DNA of 38,868 bases from JAVBUP01 sp031555175 (lineage in GTDB: Bacteria; Bacillota_I; Bacilli_A; Erysipelotrichales; Coprobacillaceae): contig JAVBUP010000021.1 in NCBI GenBank assembly GCA_031555175.1, positions 1 through 38,868 of the forward strand. The letters are read 5' to 3'. The position numbers and the translations under genes were made by a program. Positions 38,731-38,868 of the stretch are shown piece after piece. The notes beneath the pieces were generated by a model, which worked only from the letters and a program-made list of their open reading frames with translations, was not told where the DNA came from and did not search any database. Numbering within the stretch: position 1 is the stretch's first letter; every line of letters starts with the position of its first letter.

Positions 38731-38868
38731 TGAACTGCCCCCAAGAAGTTAGACCGAAAATCTAACAGATTGGAGGCAGTTTTATTATGGCAAAATATAC
38801 ATTTGAGTTTAAAAAGAAAATAGTTTTAGAATATATTAATGGAGTTGGCGGATACTTTTATTTATCAA
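38731..38868 (+). mobile_element. Left end of an IS3-family element (cut by window edge)
   Basis: The element begins near TGAACTGCC at 38731 and runs off the window. Its first 50 bases form a long hairpin: AACTGCCCCCAA (38733-38744) pairs with TTGGAGGCAGTT (38770-38781), one mismatch, with an inner GTTAGA/TCTAAC stem. The GGAGG of the transposase SD lies in the 3' arm. No terminator is seen between ptsI and the element. Confidence 0.75.
38787..38868 (+). CDS. IS3-family transposase orfA, N-terminal fragment
   Basis: The frame starts ATG at 38787 and reads MAKYTFEFKKKIVLEYINGV, then GGYFYLS, to the window edge. This is the usual opening of IS150-type IS3 orfA proteins, which carry a helix-turn-helix that binds the terminal repeats. 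The SD is GGAGG at 38772-38776, inside the hairpin of the IS end. Whether the downstream frameshift to orfB is intact cannot be seen. Confidence 0.8.
   Translation, partial: MAKYTFEFKKKIVLEYINGVGGYFYLS

Noticed and set aside
1..38868. CRISPR array, prophage or restriction system
   Set aside because: No regularly spaced repeats, cas, phage structural or methylase/endonuclease genes are present; the only mobile genes are IS30 and IS3.

Overview
The window comes from a low-GC (roughly one third G+C), endospore-forming Bacillota genome that uses the standard code (TGA is a stop). Spore genes (gerW/ytfJ, a DUF2953 ytfI-like gene, an alpha/beta SASP, spoVID-ysxE, a DacF-type carboxypeptidase, a PdaA-like deacetylase) sit among housekeeping genes. 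Most Shine-Dalgarno sites read GGAGG or GGTGAT. The gene mix would fit the Erysipelotrichia/Turicibacter side of the Bacilli, but that placement is an inference.

Layout: the window starts in the 3' end of an IS3-family transposase and ends in the first 27 codons of an IS3 orfA. Region 217-4715 (+) holds pdp, a small membrane protein, a D-Ala-D-Ala carboxypeptidase and a lipoprotein deacetylase. Region 5031-5636 is an orphan membrane protein, followed by a complete IS30 element (5665-6687). Region 6706-13452 (-) reads, in transcription order, MATE pump, ackA, GNAT, nrnA-like DHH phosphatase, a large membrane protein, a lone winged-helix protein and xpt. Region 13521-14601 (-) is SASP, ytfI-like and gerW. 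Region 14720-18218 (-) is a pair of overlapping MacB-like ABC ATPase-permease genes. A divergent radical-SAM gene faces hpf and metK, the latter under a SAM-I riboswitch. Then come an AAC(6')-like acetyltransferase, tRNA-Gly, mupG with a divergent zinc-ribbon membrane protein, rhomboid, a prepilin peptidase, dgt, a PemK/MazF-like protein, fhs, ysxE-spoVID, engB and a C39-peptidase ABC exporter (all -). The right end has a Na/Pi symporter (+), glcK and nagB (-), and ptsI (+).

The most unusual signals are two genes whose only well-placed start is AUU: the second ABC gene and the prepilin peptidase. In both, extending the frame upstream restores missing conserved domains behind an SD at the normal spacing for this genome. 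Others are a sigma-E-like promoter embedded in the engB terminator just ahead of spoVID, CcpA cre-like boxes at mupG and hpf, a palindrome over the ackA -35 box, a large dyad in the leader of the GNAT-nrnA operon, insertion-sequence ends that carry their own terminator or RBS-masking hairpin, and a C39 exporter with a divergent ABC signature and no visible substrate peptide.

Functionally, several genes feed central and cell-wall metabolism: pdp and xpt in nucleotide salvage; mupG, nagB, glcK and ptsI in amino-sugar and sugar use; ackA in acetate and ATP formation; fhs and metK in one-carbon metabolism. I see no CRISPR array, prophage or clearly defined defence island.
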